Assembly (NCBI GenBank): GCA_009782615.1
Contig: WRIS01000006.1
Span: 1-64,000, forward strand
Reading direction: 5' to 3'
Source: Eggerthellaceae bacterium
Lineage (GTDB): Bacteria > Actinomycetota > Coriobacteriia > Coriobacteriales > Eggerthellaceae
Length of the DNA stretch: 64,000 bases
Positions 1 to 10,800 of the stretch are shown piece after piece (position 1 is the first letter of the stretch; every line of letters starts with the position of its first letter). The notes under the pieces were generated by a model. It was given only the letters and a program-made list of their open reading frames with translations, did no database searches and was not told where the DNA came from. A program made the translations under genes and the position numbers.

Positions 1-3000
1 AACTTGATACAAACCAGGAACGTCGGCTGGAATTGCACTCACGGGGCTGCCCGAACCGCCGCCACTCATATCAAGAATGTCGATTACCACTTGGCTGCGC
101 ACATCCCCTGTTGGGTTGCCCGCGCCTTCAGCCTTAACGTCAGTTGCCACAACCCCTTCCATGAGCTTGTCACGGGTGAGGTTGCCAGAACCATCTACCG
201 CACTTGCAGGAACGGGCATATTAACAACAAGCGGTTTAGGCGTTGCCTCGATGAAGAGGTCATCAAAACCGCTGCCAACCTGGATATTAAGTTCAATGGT
301 GGTCTCTTCATCAACATCAGATACCAAGAAGTGATAAATACCCATAGCAGAATCACCCGTAGTGAAGGTGCTCAGGTAGTTGTCCTTGTCCTGCAAAATC
401 TTTACCGCAGGAGATGGGCTTACCTTGTTGCCGTTTGCCAGATACTTCGAAGCGGTTGCTTCCAAGACTGCAAGCACGCCTGCCGCACCAAGGGCGGCGG
501 TGTCTTCAGCTTCGAGAACCGTTTGTTTTGCGTTTGATCCAAAGACATAGGTAACAGGACCAAACTCAGGCGCTGGTACTGGTCCGACCACATCGGCATC
601 AACAATCTCGCCCGTGATGGACTTAGAAATGGTGCCTGTTGGAGCATCGGCGGCATTGATGGTGATGTTATAAACACCCGCACCTGCCGCATAGCTGTAA
701 CCACCGCTCATAATGCCCGTCAGATTTCCTGTCAGTCCGATTTCGGCACCCGTCGTGCCGTTGTAGAGCTTGGTACCCGACTTGCTCAAAATTTCAGACT
801 CGATCATAGACGGGTTGGTGGTCACGTCAGCAAGACGCGTCACGAATGATTTCGCGTATAAGATTCGTCCGTCACCAACGGTATAGGAACCGTCGTTTAC
901 CACCACAACTCTATCAGCAGTTGCAGCGTTGCCATCGGAATCCTCGACAGAATAGCGCAAAGTATACATTCCTGGAGTTGTCACATCAACGCCCGTGGCG
1001 GGGTTGAGATAGGTAACAACAACGTCAAGCGGAATGCCCGCTGCATCGTCTTCAACGTCAGTTGCGCTCACGCCGTACATATCATCACTCGTGTATTGCG
1101 CAGGGGTAATAGAACCTGCAGGAGTCGGGCCGTCCCCTATCCAAATTTCAACGGGCGTGCTCACCGTCAGTTCAGGCGGGAATCCGTCAGAAACGATACC
1201 CTTTGACATGACCTGAGTCGGGCTGGGGCTGGTGATAACAGGAGTCGTACCCACTTGAGCTCCGAAGGTAAGATCATAGGTATCTTGCGTATCGGTGAAG
1301 CCCCCGTTTGAAACAACGCGCGGGGTTGCAGTCGGTGCCGCATCTACCAATTTGATAACCTGCACATCGGCTTCCATAATGAGAGCATCATTTAATCCCG
1401 ATGCAATCATTTCTGCAGCGCGCGTTGCATTAACCTGGAAATGGTTCGCCGTTATAGCGTATTGGTCATTTTCCCCGCCCTCATAGATAACATCTGCATC
1501 AGTGATGACGCCCTTTATCGTCTTTTTGGTGGGTTTGCCCACTACCGTCCAGGTGAAGTCATAGGTTCCCGCAGGAGCATTAGTCGTATAACCTGTTGGC
1601 GGGAAGGGGTCGATGGTAAGGTTGCTCTGGTCAATAGTGTTACCTTCGATATCGTAGGCAACCGCTCTTGACCAGCTTAAGACCTGTCCCATAGAACCAT
1701 TAACCGACGCAGACGTGGCAACAAAATTCTTTGCGCCGATAATAACGTCGTTGTCGGTGTCAATTTCGAAACGCCCGTCGTCGATGATGATGGCGCGCGT
1801 TGCCGTTGCCGTCATGCCGTTGTCGTCAGTTGCGGTATAAACAACCTTGTATACACCAACATTGCCCGTGTTGATTTGCGCCGTTGGTGAACCGTTTATC
1901 GTGTAGGTGACATCGGTGGGGTTCAAGATACTGCGCGCGGCATAATCGGTCGCGGTCATCTGATCTGTTATCTCTGCGAAGGTGAGATTGTGAGCATCAG
2001 AACCCGATTGGAAATCAATAACCAACGGTTCTTCTTGGAATGCGATAACAGGACCAGCTCCAAACAAGGTATAGGTTACGTCAACGGTAATGCTCGGAAC
2101 ACTCGTAATGGCAAAGGTCACCTTATAGGATTGCCCGTGTGAACCGCCCGTTGCAGGAATGTCGTTTGAAACAACATAGACTCCCGCATCAGCCAAAGAA
2201 GTTACGGGGAAGCCCGTGCCCAAAGACACTGCTTTGCTCATAAGTCTCCACGCCTCAGCTTCAGAAGCGTTGATGAGTTTGAGTTGCGCAGCATCGGAAA
2301 GTCCCGCGTAGTCGGCTGCTTCCGAAACCATTAAATTGGTCACGTCGTTAGCGCCAATGATGTAGCGAATGTTCGTGTCGGGATCAACCGCATCAGTCAT
2401 CTGGTCTTTGTCCACCAGGACTGCTTCAATGTCGCGATATACGTTTGACGGAGCGCCAACAACACCAATCCTGATAGGATAGGTGCCCACAGGGCTTCCC
2501 GCGCCATACGTTCCCGCAGATACAACCATAGGGGTAGCGTCTTTGAGTCCGCTCGGCTCAGATAAGTCCATTTCCCACGCATAGGCTTGCGCATCATCAA
2601 GGATGGTGGCAGCGTTTGCTTCTGAGCGTTCCTTCACGAAACTGGTCGCATCGATGATATAGCCGTCAATGACCACGAAATCACCCACGAGCACGGGGCG
2701 CGTGGCGGTTGCGTCGTTGCCGTCGCTATTGGTAACCGAATAGGTGACAGGATAGATGCCTTTCTTGGTGAGGTCTACCGCGCTGTCGTCATAGGTCACA
2801 TCACCCGTGATGTCAACATTTGAATCAGCAGCGTAGAATGCCGAAACGCCGTCCATGTAGTCAACTTCGCTTGGAAGAATAGAACCGTCGGGGCGTTCTC
2901 CCCCAGCAGCCATGAAGGGCTCAGTTGCATCGCCCAACCACACATTTATCGGCGCATCAACCAAGATAACGGGCGTATTGCCTGAAGTGACATGCGCCTT

Positions 3001-6000
3001 AATGGTTACGGTGTGGTCGTAGTCTTGGGGTTGACCGTTGATGTAGAAGGTCACATCCCAATCTCCCGCTTCAGCAGGATTCGGAATCGCAACCGACGCC
3101 ACCCGCACAAGTGAAGCATTCCACGGGTCGGTGATATTCAAGCGCCCAACCGCTTCGGCGAGTGCAATCAGTTCAGTATCGCGGTCAGCAGTCGACTTGT
3201 TCATCAACGTGGTTGCATTGCTCACGGTGATATCGAAATCATTCGCGGCAATGTATTTCTTCGCTTCTATATAAGGTTCAACTTTTACCGAACCACTCTT
3301 ATAGATACTCGTATCAGCATCAGCCGCATATCTGACGGCATAGGTCTTGCCATCGGGGTTACTTGCCTTGAAATCTTCCAAGTCATAGTAGGCGGGGCTG
3401 TCCCACGGAGGGGTTACTTTGTTTACGGAAACCGCGGTGTCCAAAGTAACGGCTGGATAGAGTTTATCGGCGCGCGCGTTGATGAGATCTTTCAAAGCGG
3501 CGTATTGCGGTGCGCTGTCGGTGCCCAAATCAGCGATTTCGGTTGCTTGGCGAAGCCCGATAACCTGATCCTCATGCGAAAGCGTCAGTTCGGGCGCTTG
3601 CACCGTCAAGTGCGGTGCAGCCAAGAGCGTAGTGTCGTGACAAGGGGTGTCAACCAGCGGGTTGGCGTTACCCTCGGCGTCCTCTAACACGAAATAGACT
3701 TCGTCGTTGAGCGCCAGAGAAGAAATTACACTGTCAGGGAAGGTGTAGAGCCAGGTGCCATCAGCGTTCAAGACACCTTCAACGGGGTTGCCCCCTTCAC
3801 TGATGGTGGTCGTTGAGCCACCACTCTTGAGCACGGCATACAACTTCACAGCTGGATCGGGGTTGTGAGGTTCCGCTGCTGCTTGAGCTGCTTCGGGCAA
3901 CCATGAACCACTCACTTCAGTGGTCAGATTTTGCCACAGTTTGCCGTTGTTAGGCATAGTAATTTCAGCAGGCACTGGCGGCAAAATGTCGATAACCGTA
4001 ATGGGTCCAGGCATATCTTCAGGTTTTGCCATGTGAACTTCTTCAGGATTGGCATTGTCGCCTGGATAGTCAAGACCACGCCACAGCGAAAGCATCGTAA
4101 AGGTATCACCAGCACGCAGAAAATCGCCATCGGTATAGCGCACAACACCGTCAAGGCTGGCGACGCCAGTTTCTACTTCATAGATATCCTCTGCAATCAG
4201 AGAAGTGACTTCTCCGTTCTTAGAAATTTCTTTGCTGTTGTCAGCGGCGCGCGTAATTTCATAACGTCCATAAACTTCATCAGTCCAAATGGGACGTCCC
4301 ACATTGTCAAGACCTTCAGGTACGGAACCTATGGCGCGCAAGTACTTGTCGGCATTGGTAGCAGGCTCCCACATCGAATCGATACGCGGGGTAGCGTTAT
4401 TACCCTGAACACGACGGTAGGGCTGGGTGCCCTGGTTGCCGAAGTTGCCCGCTGCATCAGTAAGCAGAGGGTTGTTGGAACTAAAGGTTGCTCCATTAAA
4501 GCTTTGCCCCGTAAGCGTCAAGGTGGGTAGTGTCCATGACATATAAGGGTTAGACCATGAAGCGGCAACACCCCAGGTGGGGTTGCCCGCAGGATTCATG
4601 GAAGAATCGGCAGAACCAGTAGTAGACGAACGGCTGGTGCCGTTGCCCCACACCGCTAAGTCTGAATGGATGGAATTGAATTCTACACCACTAGCCGTGT
4701 TGGTTCTAAACACGCGTGCTGGTGCGGCTGCCGTACTCGGAGCAAAATTCGCAAAATCGTAGTAGCGTGGTTCTTCAAAGCTAAAGTTGAAGTTGGTGCC
4801 ACCGTTTACGATAGCGCCGTTGGGTACGTTACCATGCATGATGATGGTAGCGCCTGGCTCAATAACTATCTCACCGTTATTGTTGTTGGTGTCAGCACCA
4901 GACGCATGGGCTCCTGCTACTGCAGCGCCCCGCTCGGCATACAGCTCAACGGCTGATCCTTCATCTTTTACATAAAAGCCCCAGTCGGTGCCCGCGAAGT
5001 TAACAGCCGAGTTGCGCAGGTCGGTTCCTGTTGCGTTTCGGGTATCTCCCTCATTGACAACCTTAACCACACCACCGCTTTCAACAGTGAATCTGTTGTT
5101 TGAGCCGTGGAAGGAAATACCAGCACTTTTTCCAGCTCCGTCTTCTTGTTTTCTCAAAACATTAATATGACCACCATTAGAAACACGGAACTCACAGCTC
5201 GTGAGCGTAGAAACGGCTGCATTAGCACCTGCACGAATCCAGATTACGCCATGCATATAGGTGTCAGTATCTCTTCTCATAACGTTTGAGGTGGCATGAA
5301 GCTCAGAACCCTCACCGTCAACAATAAAGTAACTGTCGCCAAAGCTGTTTGCACGAATAGACTGCATAAAAGCAGGACCAGAAGCAGTAGCACCAGTTTC
5401 AAGTGCACCAGGTCCGCCTGCTGCAGTGGCAATATTTTCGGCATAGACCTTTGCACCGTTGGTAACGGTAACGCCACCAGCGCCACCACCAAGGTTAACC
5501 ATACCTGCCTCATCAAGCCAACCAATCTGTCTACCTTGAATATTGACTTCGGTTCCCTCACCGTCAAAGACAAGGTCGACTTTGGTGGCAAGCACTGCAG
5601 CTGCACCAGGAGCAGCACCTGTGTCAAAGTTAAAGCCCATTTGTATGGTGCTCGAAAAAACATTTTGGCGATGGTTGATAAGCGTAGCTTTCGTGCCGCC
5701 AATAAACTCTATCCTGTTTTCGGTAGAGTGAATCGCTGAACGAAGCGGAGCAGAACGCGAGCTGGTTTCAAGCCAAACATCGGCGGCGTCAAACGTGAGC
5801 ATGCGCGCATTCATGGTACCGCAGGTATATGAATCGGAGGTGTTTGACATCGAGGGCGCATTGGTGTTTGCCACCGCATGAATCCACTTAATCTCTCCTG
5901 TGGCATAAATAGTGCCGTTGATGTTGTGTACGAGTTCCCCGCGCTGGATTCCCTCGCCCACCACATTTCTCATGTTGATGGTCCAATTGTCGGTGACCGA

Positions 6001-6750
6001 GCTTGGGCCAGCCGAGATAGCGAGCCACGTACTCCAACCAGCCCCAGCCGTAGCGCCGCTGGCAGCGTCGCTGACTGCAATAAAAACGTTTCGGGCGTTA
6101 ATACCAAGAGGTACCTGGCGAACGACATTAATGTCTTTAACAGTAAAATCCCGTGGAGCGTTTGCGGCTGTGGATAATCTCAAGGTAACGTTCTCGGTTT
6201 GAGTTCCCACATTAAGCAATTTGCCGTTACCGTCAAGAACGAGGTCGCGGTCAAGCAGACCAGGACGGGTAGCAACGGTGCCGCGAGCGATGTCGCTTTC
6301 CAAACGGATATAGCTGATGGCCGTATTGTCCCATGCGGCACAGAATTCAGCCCAAGTGCTGACACCCGCTCTGTTTGCAGCAGGAACATCGTCCCACTCA
6401 AGCCCAAAAGAACTTGCTCCCATAGGCATAATGCTTATAGGCTCTCCTGCCAAGGGCATGATAGGGATAAAGTCCCCCTCAACTTCTACACCATTATTCT
6501 CAACAGAATCTTCTGGTAGGTCGACGTCATCACCCCCATTCGCAGTTTCCGCCGATGGCTCGGAAGCATCGGGCGTCTGCCATAAGGCAGCATCACCGTA
6601 CTCCACCGCATCGCTGCCCGGTGCAACAACAACTGGGTCGGCAAAAGATGCCAAGGGCACAAACAACGTGACAGCCATCGTAATGGCTATGACAACAGCA
6701 AGAGTTTTTCTTAAAAACCCTGGTTGCCTCTTGTTCTTTCTTGCTTTCAT
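1..6750 (-). CDS. Giant sortase-type surface adhesin, 3' part missing (runs off left edge)
   Basis: This reading frame starts at the ATG at 6750 and stays open to base 1, giving at least 2,250 residues with no stop. An AGAGG sequence lies about 10 nt before the ATG. The N-terminus is a Sec signal peptide: basic residues, a hydrophobic stretch near residues 16-34 and probable cleavage after Ala37 in LASFADP. A short acidic linker and a pectate-lyase-like adhesive head of parallel beta-helix type follow. Ig-like modules of the DUF5011 kind come next, each closing with a TYSVTDSDGNTA-like strand. The frame, length and order of parts match the complete paralogue immediately upstream in the operon direction: base 1 here corresponds to base 14,494 there. 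By eye the module region (1-4,400) is very similar to its paralogue, while the head (4,500-6,700) has diverged strongly. The wall-anchor end lies outside the window. The ligand is unknown. Confidence 0.88.
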   Translation of the reverse strand, partial: MKARKNKRQPGFLRKTLAVVIAITMAVTLFVPLASFADPVVVAPGSDAVEYGDAALWQTPDASEPSAETANGGDDVDLPEDSVENNGVEVEGDFIPIMPLAGEPISIMPMGASSFGLEWDDVPAANRAGVSTWAEFCAAWDNTAISYIRLESDIARGTVATRPGLLDRDLVLDGNGKLLNVGTQTENVTLRLSTAANAPRDFTVKDINVVRQVPLGINARNVFIAVSDAASGATAGAGWSTWLAISAGPSSVTDNWTINMRNVVGEGIQRGELVHNINGTIYATGEIKWIHAVANTNAPSMSNTSDSYTCGTMNARMLTFDAADVWLETSSRSAPLRSAIHSTENRIEFIGGTKATLINHRQNVFSSTIQMGFNFDTGAAPGAAAVLATKVDLVFDGEGTEVNIQGRQIGWLDEAGMVNLGGGAGGVTVTNGAKVYAENIATAAGGPGALETGATASGPAFMQSIRANSFGDSYFIVDGEGSELHATSNVMRRDTDTYMHGVIWIRAGANAAVSTLTSCEFRVSNGGHINVLRKQEDGAGKSAGISFHGSNNRFTVESGGVVKVVNEGDTRNATGTDLRNSAVNFAGTDWGFYVKDEGSAVELYAERGAAVAGAHASGADTNNNNGEIVIEPGATIIMHGNVPNGAIVNGGTNFNFSFEEPRYYDFANFAPSTAAAPARVFRTNTASGVEFNSIHSDLAVWGNGTSRSSTTGSADSSMNPAGNPTWGVAASWSNPYMSWTLPTLTLTGQSFNGATFSSNNPLLTDAAGNFGNQGTQPYRRVQGNNATPRIDSMWEPATNADKYLRAIGSVPEGLDNVGRPIWTDEVYGRYEITRAADNSKEISKNGEVTSLIAEDIYEVETGVASLDGVVRYTDGDFLRAGDTFTMLSLWRGLDYPGDNANPEEVHMAKPEDMPGPITVIDILPPVPAEITMPNNGKLWQNLTTEVSGSWLPEAAQAAAEPHNPDPAVKLYAVLKSGGSTTTISEGGNPVEGVLNADGTWLYTFPDSVISSLALNDEVYFVLEDAEGNANPLVDTPCHDTTLLAAPHLTVQAPELTLSHEDQVIGLRQATEIADLGTDSAPQYAALKDLINARADKLYPAVTLDTAVSVNKVTPPWDSPAYYDLEDFKASNPDGKTYAVRYAADADTSIYKSGSVKVEPYIEAKKYIAANDFDITVSNATTLMNKSTADRDTELIALAEAVGRLNITDPWNASLVRVASVAIPNPAEAGDWDVTFYINGQPQDYDHTVTIKAHVTSGNTPVILVDAPINVWLGDATEPFMAAGGERPDGSILPSEVDYMDGVSAFYAADSNVDITGDVTYDDSAVDLTKKGIYPVTYSVTNSDGNDATATRPVLVGDFVVIDGYIIDATSFVKERSEANAATILDDAQAYAWEMDLSEPSGLKDATPMVVSAGTYGAGSPVGTYPIRIGVVGAPSNVYRDIEAVLVDKDQMTDAVDPDTNIRYIIGANDVTNLMVSEAADYAGLSDAAQLKLINASEAEAWRLMSKAVSLGTGFPVTSLADAGVYVVSNDIPATGGSHGQSYKVTFAITSVPSITVDVTYTLFGAGPVIAFQEEPLVIDFQSGSDAHNLTFAEITDQMTATDYAARSILNPTDVTYTINGSPTAQINTGNVGVYKVVYTATDDNGMTATATRAIIIDDGRFEIDTDNDVIIGAKNFVATSASVNGSMGQVLSWSRAVAYDIEGNTIDQSNLTIDPFPPTGYTTNAPAGTYDFTWTVVGKPTKKTIKGVITDADVIYEGGENDQYAITANHFQVNATRAAEMIASGLNDALIMEADVQVIKLVDAAPTATPRVVSNGGFTDTQDTYDLTFGAQVGTTPVITSPSPTQVMSKGIVSDGFPPELTVSTPVEIWIGDGPTPAGSITPAQYTSDDMYGVSATDVEDDAAGIPLDVVVTYLNPATGVDVTTPGMYTLRYSVEDSDGNAATADRVVVVNDGSYTVGDGRILYAKSFVTRLADVTTNPSMIESEILSKSGTKLYNGTTGAEIGLTGNLTGIMSGGYSYAAGAGVYNITINAADAPTGTISKSITGEIVDADVVGPVPAPEFGPVTYVFGSNAKQTVLEAEDTAALGAAGVLAVLEATASKYLANGNKVSPSPAVKILQDKDNYLSTFTTGDSAMGIYHFLVSDVDEETTIELNIQVGSGFDDLFIEATPKPLVVNMPVPASAVDGSGNLTRDKLMEGVVATDVKAEGAGNPTGDVRSQVVIDILDMSGGGSGSPVSAIPADVPGLYQV

Positions 6751-7573
6751 GACTACCCAACCTCTTTTCCTGTCTTGAATCAACTTCATGACCAATTACC
6801 TTAAAGCCCACCCTACATCCACTTTTGCAGGTCTTGCCTTGTGCGTCGCGCAAAGCCCTGCGTCTTGCAATAAAGCTATATCAACCACCTCATGGTGAAT
6901 TGCTTCTTAAAAGTTATGTGGTTTGATAATGAGAAAGAATGTGAGAAAGAATTTTTGTTTGGAAATATGCCTGAAAGCGCAAAAACGGTCGAAGACGACC
7001 GCATCAAAATAAGGGGTGAGCTTTGCTCATTCCCGACCTTCGCACCCAATCCTGACAGCCACCTCACAAAGCCTCCAAGTGTTTGAAACTCTTGGGTCAG
7101 GCGCATTGGCATATAAAAATCGTCCAAATTAAAGAAGAGTAGTTTATCCAGCGCTATCTATCAGCGCTAAAAGCCCTACCTTCTTTTACCGTCCCTAGCG
7201 GTTTTTACCCCAAGCCTGCTACCTCGACCCCTTTTCTCTACCCACTCTGCACATCAAAATAGCAACCAACCACTTTTGCAAACTTTTTTCCACTCTTATT
7301 CGGCTGCTATACACTTGCTCGCATTATACTTCAAGAATATTAGTTTTTAAGTGTAAATTTTTGTAAAAATTTTTTATTTTCCCAGCTACTTATGGGATAA
7401 ATGAGATGCACTTAGACCCATTAACCCGTTGAAACTGCTACTAAGCAGATAAGGTAAAGGCGTATTATCAGGTCTTACGTTTTGTGGGGCACCCCTTCAT
7501 TGCCACACCCGCAACAAGCGCCATCCCCCCTTTGTCATTGCAATGAGCAGAGCGAATGACAGGCGATAGAGGT
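6751..7573. other. Intergenic region upstream of the first giant gene, no gene recognised
   Basis: About 820 bases lie between the start of the first giant gene and repeat element A. I recognise no gene; the short frames here have no ribosome-binding site or family resemblance. Bases 7320-7385 form an AT-rich tract suited to promoter or activator DNA. A short inverted repeat of AGCGCT occurs near 7150-7170. The first ~400 bases before the start are presumably the leader and control region of the adhesin gene. Confidence 0.5.
7534..7563. repeat. Variant of the GTCATTGC-type interspersed intergenic repeat
   Basis: The segment begins GTCATTGCAATGAGCAG and continues AGCGAATGAC. It resembles the extragenic GTCATTGCGAGGAGC...GACGAAGC repeat that I recall from many unrelated bacterial genomes. 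A clearer copy on the opposite strand occurs at 59,595-59,630. It lies just before repeat element A. Confidence 0.35.
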
Positions 7574-7709
7574 GGTTACTGGCGACGAGGGTCGAAGTTC
7601 TCTCTGAACACTGATTTTTATTTTAATGCGCCTTCAGCAGTGAAGCACACGAAGATTCGCAGAATCTGAGTAGCGAAACGGGTGAGCTGAGACCTCTTTG
7701 ACAGTAACC
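7574..7709. repeat. Structured intergenic element, copy A (~136 bp, imperfect inverted ends)
   Basis: The ends are inverted: GGTTACTG at 7574-7581 pairs with CAGTAACC at 7702-7709, and pairing continues inward through GAGG/CCTC. The interior carries CTTCAGCAGTGAAG and CGAAGATTCG, each a small hairpin. Most of the length aligns with copy B at 21,778-21,914. The arms differ between copies at positions that change together. It lies between the terminator of the second giant gene and the control region of the first. It could be a small non-autonomous mobile element or a structured RNA. Confidence 0.6.
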
Positions 7710-7720
7710 GCGAAATTAGG

Positions 7721-7741
7721 ATTGCGGGTCAGACCCGCAAT
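7721..7741. repeat. Perfect 10-bp inverted repeat
   Basis: ATTGCGGGTC and GACCCGCAAT flank a single A. This makes a perfect palindrome between repeat element A and the terminator of the second giant gene. There is no adjacent T-run, so I do not call it a terminator. Confidence 0.5.
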
Positions 7742-7754
7742 GACCGCGGGAGAG

Positions 7755-7800
7755 ACAAAAGAAGCCCGAAACAACGATGCGCGTAGTCGTTTCGGGCTTT
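7755..7800 (-). terminator. Rho-independent terminator of the second giant adhesin gene
   Basis: Read on the minus strand, AAGCCCGAAAC pairs with GTTTCGGGCTT around a loop of about a dozen bases and is followed by CTTTTGTCTC. It lies about 65 bases past the stop codon at 7864. A second weaker hairpin (AAGAGTTTT with AAAACTCTT, 7810-7838) lies between it and the stop. Confidence 0.75.
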
Positions 7801-7863
7801 GACGGGAAGAAGAGTTTTATTGAGCTTGCAAAACTCTTCTCCTCAGATAAAGCTTCTGGCTTC

Positions 7864-10800
7864 CTAGCCTTTATCCTCCTCTTCGGATGAACGGCGGCGC
7901 CGTGCGAAAGCCAAACCAAGAGTTGCACCACTGGCTCCTAGGAGCCCAACCCACATCCACGGGCTGGTATCGTCGCCAGTCTTGGGACTTGACGAACCCT
8001 TAGGCGAATCAGGTGCAGGTGCAGGTGCAGGCTCGGGCGCGGGTGCAGGTGCAGGCTCGGGCGCGGGCGCAGGCGCTGGCTCGGGCGCGGGCTCGGGTGC
8101 TGGCTCTGGTTCAGGCTCTGGCTCAGGTTCAGGCTCTGGTTCGGGTTCGGGCTCTGGTTCTGGTTCTGGCTCTGGTTCTGGTTCAGGCTCTGGTTCTGGT
8201 TCAGGCTCTGGTTCTGGTTCAGGCTCTGGTTCGGGCTCGGGCTCAGGCTCGGGCTCTGGCTCGGGTGGCACAACTGCCTCTTCCCACTGAGCATACACGG
8301 TCATGTCGCCCGTTACCGAATAGTCAGAGGTAAACTGCGTGCCACCCTCAGGCGTGAGCGCCCAATAGGCAAAGGTGTAACCGTCACGCACAGGCGCACT
8401 CGGCAAATGACCTAAACTGATGGCTGGTTCTACCACATAGCTATCGGAAGGTTCGGTCAAGGTTCCGCCGTTGGGATTAAAGCTAACCAAGTAGCGATAA
8501 GCGACAACCGTTGCGTCGATGGTGGCGCTCACGCTTGAATCCCCTGCTGCCAAAGGCGCTATGCTTTCAACAGCAGCGAACAGCGGATAGACCTCGCCAG
8601 CAATACCGAAGGTGACTGGATAGGTGTCTGCCAAAGCGACAAAGCCGCCGCTATTGCGTACCTCAACTGTCGGAGTCGGGGTGTTTGGAAGAAGCGCGTA
8701 TGCTTTTGCATCAGATGCCTTGATAAGTTCTGCCGAAAGGTCTTTGCCTATCATCACCGCTGCCTCAGTTGCGCTCACCGTAAAGTGAGAAGCGCTTATA
8801 GCATACCTTGAATCATAGCCACCTGGGTCAACCACATCACCATCAACTACATATCCCGTGATGGTTTTCGTAACTCCCAAGTGACCAGCAGGGGCGATGT
8901 TGAAGGTGTATTGACCAACTTGGCGATTAGCAAATCCACTAGGCACACTTCCAACGACTACGGGGGCCAAGGCGTTTCTGTCATAGTCATAAGCCTCGGC
9001 GAAGGACAGACGCAATACATCAGCCGCACTTCCGCTGAAACTTGGATCTTTTGCTGACACGACGAAGTTCTTCGCACCCACAATGACTTCTTCGCTTGAA
9101 TCATCCACGAAGCGGCCATCGGTTATCACCACAGCACGACTTGCCGTGGTGGTGTTGTTGTGGCTATCAGTAACTGAATAGTTGACCTGCCACACGCCGA
9201 TATTGTTTTGGTCAAGACTCAGACCACCTTCGACCATAACACTGGTTTGCCCCAGAAGGTTTCCATCTTCTACGTCCATAACCGTCATGAATGCCTTAAG
9301 GTCGGTGTCGGTAAGGGGCTTAGAGGCTAAAGTTTGTTCTAAGACCAGCGGACGCTGCTGGAACTCGATAACAGGAGCGTTACCGTTGTCGATAGTGAAG
9401 ATCACCGTTACTTGAATATCGGTGTAATCTTTCACGGCAAAGACAACTTCATATTCGCCTCCCGCAACGATGGGATGGGTTGCATCCCCTATTTGGTCGC
9501 TGAGTACTACGACGTCCCAATCTTTGATGGTGTCGTTAATTTTCCAAGCTTCGGCTTCTGCACGAGCAATAAGAGCGCTTGCCGCAGAAGTAGCGCCGAC
9601 AAAGTTTGACGCCTCATCTAAAGTGAGCCTTGCGTTCTTGGCGCAAACTACATAATGGACCAGACCAACAAAGCTCTCATCAATAACATCGCTGTCGATT
9701 ACTTTGCCAGTAACGCTCGTGGACGGATTGCCGCTATATCCAGGTTGCGGACCGATAATGCCAATCTGGATTGGGTAGTACTCATCAGGAGTAGCACAAT
9801 AGCCCGCGTTATCATGAACACTCAAGAGGTAATCAACCGAAGTGATAACCAGCGGATCTTCAGGTGAGCTACGCTGCTCAAGGCGTTTTGCTTGAGCAGA
9901 AGACTCACGCAAGATTTCGGTGTCGGTGCCATCCACACTCGTGGCTAGGACGATAAAGCTTTGTGCCTTCACACCATAATCGCCATCCCAAACCCATGAG
10001 CCATCGTTTACCATGACCCAGTCGCTCTTGGTGGTTATATTGCCATCAGAGTCAACGGCCTTATAGGATATCTCTTGTAAACCAGCGATAGTCAAATCAA
10101 GAGGATTGGCGTTTTGGACAAAAGCACTTCCAAGGCCGCTTCCCCACACAAGGTCGGTGATGATGCCATCTTCTGCGTCCGTTGCTTTCACGTCCCCTGT
10201 ACCTGAAGGGTCTTTACCATGAATGTAGTCCCACTCATTCGGCAAGAAGTACTCAGGCTTGTAGTTGGGATGCGAGGCTCCCCCTTCAGCTGTCCAGATG
10301 GTGCGAAGATCGGGAGTGTGTATTACTGGATGGTTACCGTTAGAAACCGTCACCGTAATGGTAACAGAAGCTGCATGATCTTCTGCCACCCAAAGCTGCA
10401 CTGGGAAGGTAGACGGATAGGCAGAGTCACTTTCCATCGCAAAGTTTGCGGTTTTGAATCCGTCATCGTTTGCCAAAGCTGGTGTGCCGCCCCGTGCAAG
10501 GTTAACATCAGCTCTCAGATAGCTGGTAGCACCTGAGCGCGCGAGGAACTCTGAATCATAAGCGGCTCCACTCTTCGCTTGGAGTGCTAAGGCATCAGCT
10601 ATGTTGATGCGGAAGTCCTTGGCTTCAATTGAGTATTGGTCACCATTGGCGATGTTAGAGTCAACTACTTTACCCAAAACTGCGCGGGTAAGAGAAACAT
10701 CTTCTTGAACCGCTAGGATGATATCGTATTCGCTTTTAGCTGGACCAAAGCCACCCGTATCACTTACCACAGCGGTTGCAGGGGTGCCGTCCACATGCCA

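Noticed and set aside
6790-6870. On the minus strand GACGCACAAGGCAAGACC resembles the 5' core of a c-di-GMP-I riboswitch upstream of the first adhesin gene.
   Set aside because: The downstream half (a GAAA-type loop and GACGCAAAGCC) is missing or misplaced, so the fold cannot form. The window does encode a GGDEF protein, but that is not evidence for this site.
6876-7127. An 83-codon minus-strand frame and an opposing 64-codon frame upstream of the first adhesin.
   Set aside because: No ribosome-binding site, no family resemblance, mixed composition; most likely chance frames in a control region.
7982-8333. Long Gly-Ser and other dipeptide-rich frames on the plus strand across the adhesin tail.
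   Set aside because: They are the opposite-strand reading of the Glu-Pro/Ala-Pro repeats of the real minus-strand gene.
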